The notes: generated by a model not told the origin, from the sequence alone. Positions 12,950-21,854 are shown, numbered from the stretch's first letter. The stretch: 40,593 bases of DNA from an uncultured Verrucomicrobiota bacterium (GCA_937871685.1 CALMOL010000128.1:1-40593), one strand, 5' to 3'. Numbers and translations are program-made.

Positions 12950-14305
12950 CTACGCCGTCGCTCGCGGAACCCGCAGGCGAAACTCCGTCCCGGCGGCGTC
13001 CGAGCGCACCAGCGCGACCTCCCCGCCGTGCGCGAGGGCCAGCTCACGCGCGATGCTCAGGCCTAGGCCATGGCCGGAGGTAGCCTGGTCCGTCCGGACG
13101 CGATAGAATCGGTCGAAGATGCGCGACACCGCCTCGGGCGGGATAGGCGCGCCGGTGTTTGCCACGGTGACCTCCACCTCGCCCGTGGACGTCTGGGCGG
13201 CGAGCCGGACCGTGCCGCCGGCATCGCCGTATTTGACCGCGTTCTCCATCAGATTCTGGAGAATCATCGCCATCGCCGAGCGGTCCGCGCGCAATGGGAG
13301 GCTTGCCGGCAGGGTCCACCGGACGGTCAGCCCGCGCGGCTCGGCGAGCACGTGCGCGTCGTCGAGCACGCCGTCCAGCACTTCCCGCAGGTCGAACTCC
13401 TCGCGCTGCAGGTCCAGCCGACCCGCGTCGGCCCGCGCCAGCAGCAGGAGATTCTCCGAGATGGAGGTGAGCTGGCGGACTTGCTGGAGGAGCGCTTCCG
13501 CGCGGGCCGCCTGCCGCGGCGGGGTCTGCGGGTCGGTCAGGATTTCCTCGATGCCCGCGCGCAGCACGGCGATCGGGGTCTTGAGCTGGTGCGACGCGTC
13601 GGTCGAGAATCGCTTCGCCTGCTCGAAGGAGCGCTGGAGGCGGTCGAACGCCGTGTTCAGCACCGTGATCAGCCCCGCGATCTCGTCGCGCGTCGGCGGC
13701 ACCGGCAGGCGCGCGTCCAGGTTTTGCGGCGAGATGTTTCCGGCGGCCTGGCGGATCGCCTCCACGGGCGCCAGCGAACGGCGCGCGACCCACCGCGCGC
13801 CGAGGACGGAGACCACGAGCACCGTGGGGATCGCGAAGATCATGCCCATCAGGATGTCGCGGCCGATCTGGTTGATCTCGCTCAGGTCCACGCCCACGCG
13901 CAGGCGCAGCCCGTTCTCGGCGAACTCGCCCATCCGCACGGAGCGGCCGCCGATGGAGCGCGTGTGGAACTCGCGGACGCCGTCGTCCGCGACTGGGCCG
14001 GGCAGATTGGGGGAAAGATAAAGCACCACGCCGTCCTCCCCGCGCACCTCGACGAGGCGGTCCCGCAGCGCGAGCGGCATGAAGTCCGCCGGGAGGGAGC
14101 GGCGGTTCTGGGTCGGGCCGCCCTCGAAGTTCTCCACGTCGCGGAACAGTTCGCGCGCGTCCATCTCCAGCCGGCGGTCGAACGCGGCGACCTGCGCGCG
14201 GCGCATGAAGATCCACGTCGTCGCGGCGCCCGCGAGCGTGGCGACGACGGCGAGCGTGGCCGCGTAGAGCGCGACCTTCCAGCGCAGCGGCCAGCGCGTC
14301 ATCAT
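12950..14305 (-). CDS. Membrane sensor histidine kinase
   Basis: A 451-residue kinase from ATG 14305. Transmembrane segments lie at about 11-33 and 149-170 and enclose a ~115-residue sensor region. A HAMP-like linker follows (RRSLAPVEAIRQAAGNISPQ). The H-box FSTDASHQLKTPIAVL places the phosphorylated His at residue 239, the N-box reads MENAVKYG, and a G-box GHGLGLSIARELALAHGG is present. The layout resembles CusS-type kinases, but the signal is unknown. Its start overlaps the response regulator stop as ATGA, so the pair is co-translated. A longer reading to 15010 is a frame shadow of the regulator gene. Confidence 0.93.
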   Translation of the reverse strand: MMTRWPLRWKVALYAATLAVVATLAGAATTWIFMRRAQVAAFDRRLEMDARELFRDVENFEGGPTQNRRSLPADFMPLALRDRLVEVRGEDGVVLYLSPNLPGPVADDGVREFHTRSIGGRSVRMGEFAENGLRLRVGVDLSEINQIGRDILMGMIFAIPTVLVVSVLGARWVARRSLAPVEAIRQAAGNISPQNLDARLPVPPTRDEIAGLITVLNTAFDRLQRSFEQAKRFSTDASHQLKTPIAVLRAGIEEILTDPQTPPRQAARAEALLQQVRQLTSISENLLLLARADAGRLDLQREEFDLREVLDGVLDDAHVLAEPRGLTVRWTLPASLPLRADRSAMAMILQNLMENAVKYGDAGGTVRLAAQTSTGEVEVTVANTGAPIPPEAVSRIFDRFYRVRTDQATSGHGLGLSIARELALAHGGEVALVRSDAAGTEFRLRVPRATA

Positions 14306-14964
14306 GGCTCGCGCACGGTGTAGCCGAGGTGGCGCACGGTGTGGATGAGCGGCGGATCGGCGATCTTCTTCCGCAGCCGCCCGATGAAGACCTCGACGAG
14401 CTTCGTGTCGTATTCGTGCTCCCGCTCCCACACCCGCTCGCACAGCTCGGTGCGGGTGAAGATGCGTCCCGGCTCGCGCATCAGCACCTTGAGCAGCGCC
14501 CGCTCGCGCGAGGAAAGGTCGAGCACGCGCTCGCCGCGACGCACCTCCTGGCTGGCCAGATGGAGGCGGAGGTCGCCGACCTGCAGCGCCTGCGCGGGCG
14601 CCTCCGGGTAGCGGCGGCCGAGCGCGCGCACCCGCGCCAGCAGCTCCTGCATGGCGAAGGGCTTCGGCAGGTAATCGTCCGCGCCGAGTTGCAGGCCCGT
14701 GACGCGGTCCTGGATCTCGCCGCGCGCCGTGAGCATCAGCACGCGGGACGAAATCCCCCGCTCGCGCAGCCGGCGCAGCACCTCGAAGCCGTCGAGGCCG
14801 GGCAGCATCACGTCGAGCAGGATCAGGTCGAAGGCGACCCTCTCCGCCGCGGCCACCGCCGCGGGGCCGTCGGACACGGTTTCCGAGTCGTGCCCCGCCT
14901 CGGTCAGCGCCGTGGCGACATGCCGGGCGAGCGACGCTTCGTCTTCGACGATCAGGATGCGCAT
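14302..14964 (-). CDS. OmpR-family response regulator
   Basis: A 220-residue protein from ATG 14964. The receiver domain (1-~115) has acidic residues E7 and D8, the phospho-acceptor D51 in ILLDVMLPGLDGFEVL, and a conserved Lys in DDYLPKPF. The C-terminal winged helix (~125-220) shows LSSRERALLKVLM, the recognition region YDTKLVEVFIGRLRKKI and the closing hairpin HTVRHLGYTVREP. It is the first gene of the operon with the kinase. Palindromes GTAAC-N6-GTTAC at 15041 and 12918 flank the operon and are good candidates for its binding sites. Confidence 0.95.
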   Translation of the reverse strand: MRILIVEDEASLARHVATALTEAGHDSETVSDGPAAVAAAERVAFDLILLDVMLPGLDGFEVLRRLRERGISSRVLMLTARGEIQDRVTGLQLGADDYLPKPFAMQELLARVRALGRRYPEAPAQALQVGDLRLHLASQEVRRGERVLDLSSRERALLKVLMREPGRIFTRTELCERVWEREHEYDTKLVEVFIGRLRKKIADPPLIHTVRHLGYTVREP

Positions 14965-15040
14965 CGGTCTGGGGGGAAAGCCACCGTGCCGCCGCGAGGC
15001 GGGCGCACAAGCAGGTTTCAACGGCCAGCCCCGCGGCAAG

Positions 15041-15056
15041 GTAACGGCGGCGTTAC
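15041..15056. promoter_or_regulatory. Candidate response-regulator operator, site 2
   Basis: GTAAC-GGCGGC-GTTAC lies between the divergent response regulator (start 14964) and secreted protein gene (start 15103). Half-sites and six-base spacer match site 1 at 12918. It could control both directions, giving autoregulation. Confidence 0.65.
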
Positions 15057-15102
15057 CTTTCGCGGTTCGACGGCCGGGCGGCGCGTGGGATGAATCGCCG
15101 CC

Positions 15103-15915
15103 ATGAAAAAACTCCTGTTCCCCTCGTTGAGCGCACTCGCCTTGCTGATCGCGCCCGCCATCCTCCCGGCCGGCATCCAAGACCGGCTCTACGACTTCAC
15201 CGACGCCTATTACTTCCAAAACGGCGTCAACCCCGCCGCCATCGACGGCCGCCGCCAGCCCGGCCCGCTCGCCGCCAGCGACACGCCCAACTTCGGCTAC
15301 CAGCGCCCCGTCCGCGCGCTGCTCACGCTCCCGGCTTACGACCACAGCGGCAACGCGTGGTATTTCACCGTGCTCGGCGGCCTGAATGCGGACGCCTTCA
15401 CTCCCAACGCGGCCGGGCAGAACGCGCGCCAGGTCGCGGACCGCTCGAAGGAATACATCTTCCCGCGCCAGGGAACGGATCCCATCGGGCTCGGCGCCTT
15501 CCGCCAGTCCGTGGTGCTCGACATGCGCGGCGGCTACTTCTCCAATAATCCGCTCGGCCTCTGGCTCCACACTTGGGTGAGCTATACCTCCAAGGCCCTG
15601 AACACGGCTGACGGGATCAAGGTCCTCAACGACCTGGCAAAGAAGAACGGGCGCGACCTCGACGGCACGCCGATCCTCAACTCCGCGAGCGACATCGAGA
15701 ACCTGACCCAGAACGGCTACGTCACCCAGACCAACCGGCCGCCGAGCGACCCGCTGCGTTACGCGATCTGCCCGGTGATCAAGGACCCGCGCGACGGCGG
15801 CATCGCGCGGGACCAGTTCCTGGCCATCACGCGCAAGGCGGACGGCACCCCCCTTGAAGCCGGTTTCCTCGAGAATTTTAACAGCCTCCAGTCCACCGGC
15901 CGGCCGGTGCGTTGA
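15103..15915 (+). CDS. Secreted protein of unknown function
   Basis: A 270-residue protein with a clear signal peptide, MKKLLFPSLSALALLIAP, cleaved around AILPAG. The mature part starts IQDRLYDFTDAYYFQNGVNP and has many aromatic residues. Later segments such as RQSVVLDMRGGYFSNN and YAICPVIKDPRDGG look conserved, but I cannot name the family and see no catalytic triad or metal site. It is divergent from the two-component operon with the candidate operator 47 bp upstream of its start, so it is probably a target of that system. Confidence 0.7.
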   Translation: MKKLLFPSLSALALLIAPAILPAGIQDRLYDFTDAYYFQNGVNPAAIDGRRQPGPLAASDTPNFGYQRPVRALLTLPAYDHSGNAWYFTVLGGLNADAFTPNAAGQNARQVADRSKEYIFPRQGTDPIGLGAFRQSVVLDMRGGYFSNNPLGLWLHTWVSYTSKALNTADGIKVLNDLAKKNGRDLDGTPILNSASDIENLTQNGYVTQTNRPPSDPLRYAICPVIKDPRDGGIARDQFLAITRKADGTPLEAGFLENFNSLQSTGRPVR

Positions 15916-15994
15916 GCGAGGGCTTCTTCTAGAGCATTTCCGATCCGACTTGTCGCGCTCGCGGGCGGCGGTTTGCGGAAGGTCGGACGCAAGG

Positions 15995-16095
15995 TGGAGT
16001 GCGGTGGCAAGCCTAAGCGCGACACCGCTTTCGATTCCATAGCCGCGCCTTCGTGCCAAGGCGGTGTCGCGCTTAGGCTTGCCACCGCACTCCAA
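15995..16095. repeat. Dispersed palindromic repeat A, copy 2
   Basis: Outer ends TGGAGTGCGGTGGC and GCCACCGCACTCCA match copy 1, while the inner arms read AAGCCTAAGCGCGACACCGC and its exact complement. The inner arms differ from copy 1 yet remain paired. Confidence 0.85.
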
Positions 16096-16345
16096 CACGT
16101 CGGTGCCCTCGCGTAAGCTGCCGTGACCAAAGGCGACTACCTGGATCGAAATGGTCTAGCCGCGACTGGCGGGTGCTCACCAAGGTTGCCGGCTGGGACG
16201 ATCAGAGCGCGGCCCGCTCTTCGCTCCGCATCATTCGTCCTGGACGGGCGTCAGCCTTGCAACTTCGGGTTTCGCCGCCGCTCCCAGGAGGAAGTCGGCG
16301 GCGGGCCTGAGGTTGGGTTGTGAGTGAACCAGACTTGGCCTGGAC

Positions 16346-16835
16346 GGGTCATTCGCATGAGGCATTCGGGTCATGCCCATGGCAGGGGGCGGTCCTTCGC
16401 CTGACCCCAGCTACCCCTGTGCAAGGCCCAGGTAGGTCATGCGCATGACCCGGTTGGGTCCTGCGCATGGCCGGGTGCGGTCATGCGAGTGGCTCCCGAG
16501 GCCAGGCGCATGACCTTCCATGCCTTGCGCATGACCCGGTGAGGTCATGCGCATGGGACATTTGGTCCTGCGCATGACCTTCCAAGCCCTGCGCAGGACC
16601 CCTTGGGGTCATGCGCAGGCCTCGTTGTGCCAAGTGCATGGCACGACGAGCCAAGCGCCTGACCCTCGGAGGTCAGGCGCAGGGCTTGGTTTGGCATTCG
16701 CCTGACCCGCCGGGTCAGGCGCATGGGTCAATTAGTCAGACGCATGGCACTACCCGGTCAGGCGCAGGGCAGGAAGGGGTCATCCGCCTGGCACGAAACG
16801 CCAAGCGCATGGCTGGGGAGGGCATTCGCCTGGTC
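16346..16835. repeat. Array of 23 palindromes at 21-22 bp spacing (core CATGCGCATG-like)
   Basis: Units such as GGTCATGCGCATGACC, GGTCCTGCGCATGACC and GCCAAGTGCATGGC recur with core centres at about 16354, 16376, 16398, 16420, 16442 and so on to 16827. Every interval I measured is 21 or 22 bp (mean about 21.5). Units vary at several positions but most keep two-fold symmetry. The array lies between the 3' ends of a plus-strand secreted protein gene and minus-strand argH. The sequence either side (16096-16345, 16836-16922) shows no gene. Too short and degenerate for CRISPR. Confidence 0.9.
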
Positions 16836-16922
16836 CATGGGGGCCGCGCAGAAGCTCGTGAGCCATCGGGCTCAGCCACTTGGACAGGGGCGGAGCCTCC
16901 CGGGTTGACCAGAAGGGGGATG

Positions 16923-18305
16923 CTACCTCCGCGTTTTCTGCTTGAGGCGAGCCTGCCATTTCACCAGTTCTCGGCGCACGTTCGCGGGCGAGGGCGCGCC
17001 GGGCGCGCGGCGGGCGGCGAGGGAGCGCGGCACGGAGAAGAGCTTGCGCGCCGAGACCGCATCGAGCGAGGCGTGCGCGGCGGGCCATTCCTCATCCGGC
17101 AGGCGGTCGAGCGGAGTCTTGAGTTTCTCCGCGCGCGCCACGAGGCGGCCGGTGATCTCGTGGGCCTGCCGGAAGGGCACGCCGGCGCGCACGAGATGAT
17201 CGGCGAGGTCCGTGGCGAGCAGCAGCGGGTCGGCAGCGGCGGCGGCCATGCGCGCTTCGTTGGCGCGAGCCTCCCCGAGCATCGCGGCGAAGACTTGAAG
17301 GGCCGCGCGCACCGTGTCGGCGGCGTCGAACACGCGCTCCTTGTCTTCCTGCAGGTCACGGTTGTAGGTCATCGGCAGGCCCTTGAGCGTGGTGAGCACG
17401 GCGAAGAGGTCACCGTAGAGCCGGCCGGTCTTGCCGCGGGTCAATTCGGCCACGTCGGGGTTCTTCTTCTGCGGCATCAGCGAGGAACCGGTGGTGAAGG
17501 CGTCGCTCAGCTTGAGGAACCCAAACTCGCTCGTCGCCCACAGGATTACGTCCTCCGAGAGGCGGGAGAGGTGCATCCCGATCATCGCGGCGGCGTAGAG
17601 GAAGTCGCAGGCGAAGTCGCGGTCGCTGACCGCGTCCATCGAGTTGGCGCTCACGCGGGCGAAGCCGAGGCGCTTGGCGACGAGGCGACGGTCGAGCACG
17701 AGCGTGGAGCCGGCGATGGCCCCGGAGCCGAGCGGCATCACGTCGAGGCGGCGGGAGCACTCGCCGAGGCGATCGTGGTCGCGCTCGAGCATCTCGACGT
17801 AGGCGAGAAGGTGGTGCGCGAAAAGGACCGGCTGCGCGCGCTGGAGGTGCGTGTAGCCGGGCATCACCGCATCGGGATGCCGGCCGGCGAGGCCGACGAG
17901 CGCCGTCTGGAGCCCGCGCACGGCGTCTTGGGCGGCCGCGCATTCGTCCCGCAGCCACAGGCGGAGGTCGAGAGCCACCTGGTCATTGCGCGAGCGGGCG
18001 GTGTGGAGCTTCGCTCCCGGCGCCCCGATGCGGCGGGTCAGCTCGGCCTCCAGGTTCATGTGGACGTCCTCCAGGTCCTCGCGCCACTCGAAGCGACCGG
18101 CCTCGATGTCGGCCGTGATCTCGTCCATGCCCTGGTTGATCGCGCGCTCCTCGGCCGCCGTGAGGAAGCCGGCCGCGCGCAGGGCCGCGGCGTGCGCGCG
18201 GGAGCCTTGGAGGTCATGCCGCCACAGGCGGCGGTCGAAGGACACCGACTCGGAATATCGGCGCAGGAGATCGTGCGTGGGTTCTTGGAAGCGGCCGGTC
18301 CACAT
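16923..18305 (-). CDS. argH: Argininosuccinate lyase
   Basis: A 460-residue fumarase/aspartase-superfamily enzyme that splits argininosuccinate into arginine and fumarate, the last step of arginine synthesis. The N-terminus MWTGRFQEPTHDLLRRYSES is typical. Signatures in order: LHTARSRNDQVALDLRLW, MPGYTHLQRAQPVLFAHHLL with the catalytic-region His, and the superfamily motif GSSLMPQKKNPD near residue 280. Start ATG 18305 fits the conserved N-terminus. Other arg genes are not nearby. It is divergent from ligA, with a heptamer hairpin between them. Confidence 0.97.
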   Translation of the reverse strand: MWTGRFQEPTHDLLRRYSESVSFDRRLWRHDLQGSRAHAAALRAAGFLTAAEERAINQGMDEITADIEAGRFEWREDLEDVHMNLEAELTRRIGAPGAKLHTARSRNDQVALDLRLWLRDECAAAQDAVRGLQTALVGLAGRHPDAVMPGYTHLQRAQPVLFAHHLLAYVEMLERDHDRLGECSRRLDVMPLGSGAIAGSTLVLDRRLVAKRLGFARVSANSMDAVSDRDFACDFLYAAAMIGMHLSRLSEDVILWATSEFGFLKLSDAFTTGSSLMPQKKNPDVAELTRGKTGRLYGDLFAVLTTLKGLPMTYNRDLQEDKERVFDAADTVRAALQVFAAMLGEARANEARMAAAAADPLLLATDLADHLVRAGVPFRQAHEITGRLVARAEKLKTPLDRLPDEEWPAAHASLDAVSARKLFSVPRSLAARRAPGAPSPANVRRELVKWQARLKQKTRR

Positions 18306-18312
18306 GGGGAGG

Positions 18313-18455
18313 GAAGTTCTAAGCCTCAAGCTTCAAGCTTCAAGGAAGGGCCGAAAGGAAGAAGGGGCAGGCAAGGCAAAAACGCTTCGGTGTGCCTTTC
18401 ATTCTTTCGGCCTTCCACCTTCCTTGAAGCTTGATGCTTGAAGCTTAAACCTTCT
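18313..18455. repeat. Heptamer-arm hairpin 3
   Basis: The left arm (18320-18345) contains AAGCCTC-AAGCTTC-AAGCTTC-AAGG and the right arm (18418-18450) CCTTGAAGCTTGATGCTTGA, with further pairing of GGCCGAAAG and CTTTCGGCC inside. It fills the gap between the divergent argH and ligA starts. Confidence 0.85.
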
Positions 18456-18461
18456 CTCCCC

Positions 18462-20774
18462 ATGTCCCCCGCCCAGCGTGCCGCCCGTCTCCGCGAGGAG
18501 GTTCTCGCGCACGACCACCGTTACTACGTCGAAAACCGCCCCACGGTCACCGACGCCGAATACGACGCCCTCCTGCGCGAGCTCAGGGATCTGGAGGAAA
18601 AGGATCCCGAGTTGGTCACGCCCGACTCCCCCACGCAGCGCGTCGGCGGTCGCGCGACCGAAGGCTTCCGCCCGGTGCGCCACGCCGTGCCGATGCTCTC
18701 GCTCGACAACCTCTTCGCCAAGGAAGGCCTCGATGGACTCCAATCCTGGATCGACTCCGTGACGCGCCGCCTGCCCGGCGAGAAGCTCGCGTGGCTCGTG
18801 GAGCCGAAGATCGACGGCGTGGCCGTGTCGCTGCGCTGGGAAAACGGAAAGTTCGTCCTCGGCGCCACGCGCGGCGACGGCGAGACCGGCGACGACATCA
18901 CCGCCAACCTGCGCACGATCCGCGGCGTGCCGCTCGCGCTGCACGGCCAGCCGCCCGCCGTGCTGGAGGCGCGCGGCGAGGTGTATCTGCCGGACAAGCC
19001 CTTCCAAAAGCTGTGCGACGAGATGCGCGCCGCCGGCGAGGAACCCTTCGCCAACCCGCGCAACGCCGCCGCCGGCTCGCTCAAGCAGCTCGATCCCGCG
19101 ATCACCGCCAAGCGCCCGCTGCGCATCGTCCTCTACGGTCTCGGCGAGGTGAGCGAAGACGCCAAGATGCCGGCCACGCAGGCGGCGATGCTCGAATGGC
19201 TGCGCGGCTTCGGCCTGCCCACGCCTGCGTTCACGAAGCGCGGCGAGACGCCCGAGGAAGTCCTCGCGATCATCAACGCGCTGGAGCACACGCGCCTCGA
19301 CTTCGGCTTCGAGACCGACGGCGCCGTGGTGAAGCTCGACGACATCGCCCTGCGCGAGCGCGCCGGCTTCACCTCCCGCTTCCCGCGCTGGGCGAAGGCC
19401 TGGAAATACGCCGCCGCCCAGGCCGAAACGCGCCTGCGCGAAATCACCGTGCAGGTGGGCCGCACCGGCGTGCTCACGCCCGTGGCCGAGCTGGAGCCGG
19501 TGCTGCTGCGCGGCTCCACCATTGCGCGCGCCACGCTGCACAACGAGGACGAGATCCGCCGCAAGGACATCCGCCTCGGCGACGCCGTGCTCATCGAGAA
19601 GGCCGGCGAGGTCATTCCCGCCGTGATCCGCGTCGTCGAGGAGAAGCGCCCCGCCGACTCCCAGCCCTTCGATTTCGCCGCGCACCTCGGCGGCAAGTGC
19701 CCCGCGTGCGGCGCCCCCGTGCGGCGCGACCCCGACGAGGCCGTGTGGCGCTGCGAAAACCTCGCCTGCCCCGCCCAGCGCGTGCGCTGGCTCACGCACT
19801 TCGCCGCGCGCACCGCGCTCGATTTGGAAGGGCTCGGCTGGATCGTCGCCGAGAAGCTCCTCGCCTCCGGCTTGGCGCGCCATCCGCTCGATCTATTCAA
19901 CCTCGACGCCGCCCAGCTCGCCGCGCTCAACCTCGGCTCCGAAGAGGAGCCGCGCGTCTTCGGCGAGAAGCACACCGCCCGCCTGCTCGCCGCCGTGGAG
20001 CGCTCGCGCACGATGCCACTCGGCCGCTGGATCCACGCGCTGGCCATCCCCGACATCGGCGAGGAAACCGCGCACGACTTGGCGCGCTTTCATTCCTCGC
20101 TGGAGGACTTGGCGGAATCCAAGCTCCTGCGCGACGTGCTCGTCCTGCACCAGCGCCGCGAGGAAGCCCACGCCTCGAACCCGCGCGCCCGCCATCACGC
20201 CGGCAAGACCGACCTCGAAAAATCCGCGCTCAAGACGGAGCAAGAGCGCCTCCTCGCCGAGGGCGCCGCCGCCGGCCGCCGCCTCCTCGACTCTGGCTTC
20301 GCCCAGCCCGCCAAGCGCAAGGACGCGGGCGACGTGGACGTCGTGGTGATCGTCGGCCCCTCCGCCGCGGCCGCCGTGGAGCGATGGTTCGCCGGCGAGA
20401 CCGGCCGCGAGGTGCTCGCGCGTTTGAAGGCGCTCGGCATTCACCCCCGCGGCGGCCGCAAGGCCGGCGGCGGCGCGGACAAGGCCGAGGACAACCCCTT
20501 CGCCGGCAAGACCTTCGTGCTCACCGGCTCGCTGGAAACGATGACCCGCCCCGAGGCCGCCGAGAAGATCCGCGCCCGCGGCGGCAACGTGAGCGGCAGC
20601 GTGAGCCGCCGCACCGACTGCGTGGTGGCCGGCCCCGGCGCCGGCACCAAACTCGAGGAGGCCCGCGCGCTCGGCGTGCCCGTGCTCGACGAGGCCGCCT
20701 TCTCCGCCCTCCTCGCCGGCGAGGCCCCGAAGCCCGCCGCTCCGAAGCTGAAAGCGCAGGGCGAGTTGTTCTAG
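18462..20774 (+). CDS. ligA: NAD-dependent DNA ligase with internal insertion
   Basis: A 770-residue LigA that seals DNA nicks using NAD+. The Ia domain has HDHRYYVENRPTVTDAEYD. The adenylated lysine is K116 in EPKIDG. The OB-fold region includes QVGRTGVLTPVAELEPV, and a four-cysteine zinc finger runs CPAC ... RCENLACP. The C-terminal BRCT domain starts around FAGKTFVLTGSLE. Standard LigA is about 670 residues. Here roughly 85 residues (about 555-640) interrupt the helix-hairpin-helix region, including a charged stretch and a DVDVVVIVGPSAAAAVERWF segment. ATG 18462 gives the expected N-terminus. Confidence 0.95.
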   Translation: MSPAQRAARLREEVLAHDHRYYVENRPTVTDAEYDALLRELRDLEEKDPELVTPDSPTQRVGGRATEGFRPVRHAVPMLSLDNLFAKEGLDGLQSWIDSVTRRLPGEKLAWLVEPKIDGVAVSLRWENGKFVLGATRGDGETGDDITANLRTIRGVPLALHGQPPAVLEARGEVYLPDKPFQKLCDEMRAAGEEPFANPRNAAAGSLKQLDPAITAKRPLRIVLYGLGEVSEDAKMPATQAAMLEWLRGFGLPTPAFTKRGETPEEVLAIINALEHTRLDFGFETDGAVVKLDDIALRERAGFTSRFPRWAKAWKYAAAQAETRLREITVQVGRTGVLTPVAELEPVLLRGSTIARATLHNEDEIRRKDIRLGDAVLIEKAGEVIPAVIRVVEEKRPADSQPFDFAAHLGGKCPACGAPVRRDPDEAVWRCENLACPAQRVRWLTHFAARTALDLEGLGWIVAEKLLASGLARHPLDLFNLDAAQLAALNLGSEEEPRVFGEKHTARLLAAVERSRTMPLGRWIHALAIPDIGEETAHDLARFHSSLEDLAESKLLRDVLVLHQRREEAHASNPRARHHAGKTDLEKSALKTEQERLLAEGAAAGRRLLDSGFAQPAKRKDAGDVDVVVIVGPSAAAAVERWFAGETGREVLARLKALGIHPRGGRKAGGGADKAEDNPFAGKTFVLTGSLETMTRPEAAEKIRARGGNVSGSVSRRTDCVVAGPGAGTKLEEARALGVPVLDEAAFSALLAGEAPKPAAPKLKAQGELF

Positions 20775-20783
20775 ACCGCGGCG

Positions 20784-20934
20784 AGAAACTCGAAACTCGA
20801 AGTCCGAAACTCGAAACAAGCTCCGGAAGGAGGAAGCCCCGAAAGCCGCATCGCGCGCGGCTGGGGAAGGCTTTCGGCGCTTGCCGTTCTTTTCGGCGCT
20901 TGTTTCGAGTTTCGAACTTCGAGTTTCGAGTTTC
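20784..20934. repeat. Heptamer-arm hairpin 4
   Basis: The left arm reads GAAACTC, GAAACTC, GAAGTCC, GAAACTC, GAAAC. The right arm 20899-20934 is its complement built of GTTTCGA, GTTTCGA, ACTTCGA, GTTTCGA. Inner sequence AGGAAGCCCCGAAAGC also pairs partly. It lies between the convergent ligA and amidase genes. Confidence 0.88.
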
Positions 20935-20951
20935 CGCGCGTCCCGCGCGGC

Positions 20952-21854
20952 TCAGTCTGTCAGCCGCTGCGTGAGGCCGGCGTAGGCGTCGATGCGGCGG
21001 TCGCGCAGGAAGGGCCAGTGGGTGCGCTGTTCCTCGACGCGGCGGGGCTCGATCTCGGCGAGGAGGATTTCCTCGTCGTCGGAGCCGGCCTTGGCGATGA
21101 GGGTGCCGCTGGGGTCGGCGATGAAGGATTGGCCCCAAAACTGGATGCCGGCGCCGCCGGCCGGGTTCTCGTGGCCGACGCGGTTGGGGACGACGACGTA
21201 GCAGCCATTGGCGATGGCGTGGCCGCGCTGGATCGTTTCCCAGGACCCATGCTGGGCGTGGCCGTATTGGTCCTTTTCGCCGGGGTGCCAGCCGATGGCG
21301 GTGGGGAAGAAGAGTGTTTCCGCGCCGGCCATGGCGGTGAGGCGGGCGGACTCGGGGAACCATTGGTCCCAACAGACGCAGACGCCGATGGGGCCGCGCT
21401 CGGTGGACCAGGAGCGGAAGCCGAGGTCGCCGGGGGTGAAGTAGAATTTCTCGTAGAAGAGGGGGTCATCCGGGATGTGCATCTTGCGGTAGCGGCCGAG
21501 CATGGCGCCGGTGGCGTCGAAGATGACGGCGGTGTTGTGGTAGAGGCCGGCCGCGCGGCGCTCGAAGAGGGAGGCGACGAGGACGATGTCGAGTTCCTTG
21601 GCGAGCTTGCCGAGGCGCTTGGTGGTGGGGCCGGGGATGGTGTCGGCGAGCGCGAAATATTTGTGGTCCTCTTCCTGGCAGAAGTAGAGAGAGCGGTAGA
21701 GCTCGGGGAGGCAGACGACGTTGGCGCCCTGCTTGGCGGCGTCGCGGAAGTGCTTCTCGGCGGCGCGCTGGTTCTTGTCCGGGTCTTCGACCATGCGCAT
21801 CTGGATGGCGGCAACGACGGTCTTGGAGTTCTTCGAGTGGGCGCGGCGGGGCAT
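20952..21854 (-). CDS. aguB: N-carbamoylputrescine amidase (nitrilase superfamily)
   Basis: A 300-residue nitrilase-fold enzyme with the Glu-Lys-Cys triad: E51 in CLPELYRSLYF, K124 in YRKMHIPDDPLFYEKFYF, and C161 in VCVCWDQWFPESARLTA. The KFYFTPGDLGFR and IGWHPGEKDQYG segments are characteristic of AguB-type enzymes, which hydrolyse N-carbamoylputrescine to putrescine, CO2 and ammonia in the agmatine route to polyamines. The usual partner, agmatine deiminase, is not in the window. ATG 21854 follows the heptamer hairpin. Divergent from the cyclophilin gene. Confidence 0.9.
   Translation of the reverse strand: MPRRAHSKNSKTVVAAIQMRMVEDPDKNQRAAEKHFRDAAKQGANVVCLPELYRSLYFCQEEDHKYFALADTIPGPTTKRLGKLAKELDIVLVASLFERRAAGLYHNTAVIFDATGAMLGRYRKMHIPDDPLFYEKFYFTPGDLGFRSWSTERGPIGVCVCWDQWFPESARLTAMAGAETLFFPTAIGWHPGEKDQYGHAQHGSWETIQRGHAIANGCYVVVPNRVGHENPAGGAGIQFWGQSFIADPSGTLIAKAGSDDEEILLAEIEPRRVEEQRTHWPFLRDRRIDAYAGLTQRLTD

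Noticed and set aside
12950..15010. Single 686-codon response regulator-kinase fusion
   Set aside because: The part above 14305 is out of frame with the real regulator and reads as Arg/Ala-rich nonsense; the regulator has its own frame and stop at 14302.
16346..16835. CRISPR-like repeat array
   Set aside because: Units are 14-16 bp degenerate palindromes with 5-7 bp spacers; CRISPR repeats are longer and nearly identical with ~30-bp unique spacers, and no cas gene is present. The same holds for 30070-30428.
18399..19883. Long minus-strand open frame of 494 codons opposite ligA
   Set aside because: It is a high-GC shadow of ligA: Gly/Ala/Arg-rich, no recognisable domain, and ligA motifs are intact on the plus strand. 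Similar long shadows over aguB, pgi, xseA and the cystathionine enzymes were dropped for the same reason.
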